In this document: positions 5,899 through 7,514 of the stretch, one piece after another
Position numbering within the stretch: the stretch's first letter is position 1
Layout of the letters: every line of letters starts with the position of its first letter
Origin: Candidatus Dadabacteria bacterium RIFCSPHIGHO2_12_FULL_53_21
Lineage (GTDB): Bacteria; Desulfobacterota_D; UBA1144; Nemesobacterales; UBA2774
Length of the DNA: 7,514 nt
NCBI GenBank assembly: GCA_001775255.1
Contig: MFCJ01000088.1
Coordinates: forward strand, 4,409 to 11,922
Reading direction: 5' to 3'
Made by a program: the position numbers and the translations under genes
Notes under the pieces: model-generated
What the model was told of the DNA's origin: nothing
The model's input: only the letters and a program-made list of their open reading frames with translations
Databases searched by the model: none

Positions 5899-6024
5899 TA
5901 TAGGTATTGCCGACAAGGCAAATTTTGCAGAAAGTTCAAAGGGCAACGTCCGCGACAAACTCGCCGATGTTGTTGGCATGAACGGCTGAAATTTAGAAAA
6001 GATCGAGATCGTGATGAGGGCCGT

Positions 6025-6090
6025 TCACTTCCCCTTCCCGCTGTACTTGGCAAGGACGTGATCTATCCCGGCCCTTTGGGGTTTGTAACC
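6025..6090 (-). pseudogene. Possible gene remnant containing repeat copy B (C-terminal fragment)
   Basis: On the reverse strand this 22-codon stretch, between two stops, begins GYKP and ends KYSGKGK before TGA. Copy C (7156-7218) has the same frame layout, GYIP ... KYSGKGK then TGA. In the matched codons the differences are GGT/GGC, TAC/TAT and AAG/AAA, all synonymous, which hints that both derive from the end of a once-translated gene. No intact relative is in the window and I cannot name the protein. A purely intergenic purine-rich repeat is the alternative. Confidence 0.3.
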
Positions 6091-6144
6091 TTAGTAAGCC
6101 GGGGGCCTTTGAGTTAAATTCTCATCAGGCAAAAGGAGAATAAC

Positions 6145-6192
6145 ATGAAAATGGTGTCCCACGAAATACAGAACAAGTGTGCTGGGTTATAA
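6145..6192 (+). CDS. Possible 15-residue leader peptide or remnant 5' end of a gene
   Basis: AAAAGGAG followed by AATAAC and ATG is a strong translation start on the forward strand. The frame stops after 15 codons (MKMVSHEIQNKCAGL). A weak GGCT/AGCC hairpin with seven T residues follows at 6213-6230, resembling a terminator. It may be a tiny peptide, an attenuator-like leader, or the start of a gene lost by deletion. It lies in the 5821-6274 gap, which otherwise holds the gene 2 promoter and repeat copy B. Confidence 0.25.
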   Translation: MKMVSHEIQNKCAGL

Positions 6193-6274
6193 ATCAGAGT
6201 CCGGCTATGAATTCACAGCAGCCTTTTTTTGGTTTCAGTCACCACTCGGCGGCGCGCAATTTACTCCCCTGCCG

Positions 6275-7060
6275 TCAGCCAATGGCGTCCGACTGCTTGC
6301 TAGCTCGCAGTCGTTTCCTCGCCGCAAAGAAAACACCCACGAGCATAAGACCCGCGGCTGCCGAGATCATCCCCCACTCAGAAAGGGTGGGGATATTGCG
6401 CTCCACGTCTCCGAACCATACTTTCAACACGCCTTTTGCGGATCTACTGTTTACATCTATATTTCCCAGGCTGATCTCACCTATCGATGTAGTGGAATTT
6501 AACCCCAGAAATGTGTCGAATGCGGTTGTAACATGAACCACTTTAGACCCTAAGAAATCACCGCCGACAGCGTAGACGGATACAACAATATCCTGAGAGC
6601 ATGCCCCGCCTATATAACATCCGAGTGTCAGTCCCACGCTTCTCACACCAACATTGAAAAGAATATCGAAATTATCCGTGAATAATGTATTTGTAAGAGC
6701 GTTCCCGAGCGGAATCCCGGGCCCGAGGAAATTTCCAGCGATCAACGATATCCCCTCCAAGGGGTCAAACGATGGATCATTCGTAAATTCTATACCCGGC
6801 CGTATCGTCCCCGGCAGAAAGCAGTTGTTGTCACTCGACGCGTTGGCTGGAGAAGGGCAGAGAATTACTGCGTTGGGCTGAACCAATGAATTGTCGAAGT
6901 TCTGAAAAGCGAGTCTCGGATTGTCCGCCAGGAACTGAGCTTGGTCACTGGTAAATGTAACCTGCGCTGAAGCCCGCGTGCCGGTAACCATGACCGCCCC
7001 GGATACAACGAAAATAAAAAATAAAACGCCCGTAAATAAATGTCTGAATTTATATTGCAC
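6275..7060 (-). CDS. IPTL-CTERM exported protein 3, PEP-CTERM-like outer domain, GTG start
   Basis: The 261-residue protein begins at a GTG codon, four to five bases after an AAAGGGGGG ribosome binding site. A signal peptide (hydrophobic about residues 8-25, cleavage after ASA at 30-32) precedes a mature domain of about 190 residues that starts VTFTSDQAQFLADNPRL. That opening is common in the PEP-CTERM-type beta-rich outer proteins of environmental bacteria. The stretch GVRSVGLTLGCY followed by a VSVYAVGGDFLG strand and FDTFLGL also fits a jelly-roll-like wall protein, with two Cys pairs possible. The sorting tail starts at residue 223 (IPTLSEWG, helix, ARKRLR). Unlike the other two, it runs nine residues past the basic cluster (ASKQSDAIG), and this extra part is encoded by a sequence repeated elsewhere in the window. 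The role is unknown. Confidence 0.88.
   Translation of the reverse strand: MQYKFRHLFTGVLFFIFVVSGAVMVTGTRASAQVTFTSDQAQFLADNPRLAFQNFDNSLVQPNAVILCPSPANASSDNNCFLPGTIRPGIEFTNDPSFDPLEGISLIAGNFLGPGIPLGNALTNTLFTDNFDILFNVGVRSVGLTLGCYIGGACSQDIVVSVYAVGGDFLGSKVVHVTTAFDTFLGLNSTTSIGEISLGNIDVNSRSAKGVLKVWFGDVERNIPTLSEWGMISAAAGLMLVGVFFAARKRLRASKQSDAIG
6278..6316 (-). repeat. Short dispersed repeat at the 3' end of IPTL-CTERM gene 3
   Basis: The last 39 coding bases before the stop match 7280-7318 on the opposite strand at 30 of 39 positions by my count. The core TCGGACGCCATTGGC recurs a third time, less one base, at 7390-7403. It encodes the atypical extra tail of protein 3, so the repeat may have been added to the gene end. 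Confidence 0.5.
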
Positions 7061-7090
7061 GGCTACCCCCCTTTAAGTTCATACAATCCG

Positions 7091-7119
7091 ATTCTACGAC
7101 AAGTTTTAACCCTTTACAA
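7091..7119 (-). promoter_or_regulatory. Promoter of IPTL-CTERM gene 3
   Basis: On the reverse strand TTGTAA, 17 bases, then TAGAAT (five of six). Transcription would start about 25 bases before the GTG at 7060. It follows the same TTGTA plus 17 layout as the promoters of genes 1 and 2. Confidence 0.6.
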
Positions 7120-7155
7120 GCTTTTCATATTTATTGTAATCATTATTCATCAACC

Positions 7156-7218
7156 TCACTTCCCTTTCCCGCTGTATTTGTTCCCGTCTCTGAAAGATGG
7201 GCGGGGTATATAGCCGGA
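7156..7218 (-). pseudogene. Possible gene remnant containing repeat copy C
   Basis: On the reverse strand this reads SGYIP at its start and NKYSGKGK before TGA, paralleling copy B. Just upstream (7280-7318) the same strand, in another frame, reads ANGVRLRARLQSF. A decayed, frameshifted coding region of about 60 codons between the tRNA and gene 3 is therefore possible. The 7061-7438 gap holds nothing else except the gene 3 promoter and two repeat cores. Confidence 0.3.
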
Positions 7219-7279
7219 TCATGTGTCCCGATGTCCCGTGCTTAGGGTAAGCATGGGAATATCGAAGTGCGTGCCCAGA

Positions 7280-7318
7280 GAACGATTGTAAGCGAGCGCG
7301 CAATCGGACGCCGTTGGC
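7280..7318 (+). repeat. Short dispersed repeat, second copy, plus a core at 7390-7403
   Basis: This copy is inverted relative to the one at 6278-6316. In the frame matching the tail of protein 3 it would read ERL-stop-ASAQSDAVG, so it is not an intact protein end. The shorter core at 7390-7403 (TCGGACGCCTTGGC) lacks one base and sits 35 bases from the tRNA. Confidence 0.45.
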
Positions 7319-7438
7319 AGAATACAAGATAGTCAATGTTCTTCGGAGAGAGGTGGGCATCTTGAAACGATTCCGACGAATAGGAGGAATCGGACGCCTT
7401 GGCAAATGGCACATATGTCACTGTGCTTCGGGAAAATG

Positions 7439-7514
<76 letters not shown>

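Noticed and set aside
5848..6117. 89-codon forward frame between IPTL-CTERM genes 2 and 3
   Set aside because: It starts inside the gene 2 upstream region, overlaps that promoter on the other strand, has an odd Arg/Cys-rich composition and no start signals.
5339..7218. The three purine-rich repeats as a CRISPR array
   Set aside because: They are hundreds of bases apart, irregularly spaced, and separated by genes rather than by uniform spacers.
7106..7414. 102-codon reverse frame between gene 3 and the tRNA as an intact gene
   Set aside because: It overlaps the gene 3 promoter and the repeats. Its composition is Arg-rich and low in acidic residues, and the parts that look conserved lie in two different frames, so at most it is a decayed remnant.

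Overview
The window reads as a chromosomal segment of a Gram-negative, environmental bacterium. Three secreted proteins end in an IPTL-CTERM sorting tail, which points to a cell envelope with an outer membrane and an exosortase H system elsewhere in the genome. The sequence does not fix the phylum. A deep-branching delta-proteobacterial, Nitrospinota or Dadabacteria-like lineage is a guess only.

Left part (1-2681), visibly GC-rich and compact. The 3' end of an oxygen-dependent protoporphyrinogen oxidase gene (hemY/hemG type, N-terminus outside the window) overlaps by four bases a small 77-codon gene of unknown function. Converging on these from the other strand is a probable dedA-copD pair: a DedA/VTT membrane protein followed by a four-helix CopD-like membrane protein.

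Middle (2682-4714). A 380-base gap carries a forward promoter with a perfect TTGACA box, a possible 36-residue ORF and hairpins. Next comes a reverse-strand radical SAM/SPASM enzyme resembling the TIGR04053 family. A ribosome binding site places its start at 4223, not at the longest-ORF start. A perfect 53-base direct repeat lies just beyond the stop codon of this gene and again beyond the stop codon of the next reverse-strand gene. Each copy contains a hairpin followed by a T-rich stretch on the reverse strand, so it may be a dispersed terminator or REP-like element.

Right part (4715-7514), more AT-rich and loosely packed. Three reverse-strand genes encode exported proteins with different outer domains but nearly identical IPTLS(E/Q)WG tails. 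Each has its own ribosome binding site and its own promoter-like pair, TTGTAN, 17 bases, then a TATAAT-like box. This suggests three separately transcribed but similarly controlled genes. The gaps between them hold short degenerate repeats, some with synonymous-type differences as if left from a decayed gene. The window closes with a reverse-strand tRNA-Arg(TCT) that lacks only its first base.

No transposase, integrase, CRISPR array, toxin-antitoxin pair or defence gene is visible. The most interesting parts are the IPTL-CTERM cluster with its matched promoters, the repeat families around it, and the unassigned radical SAM enzyme.
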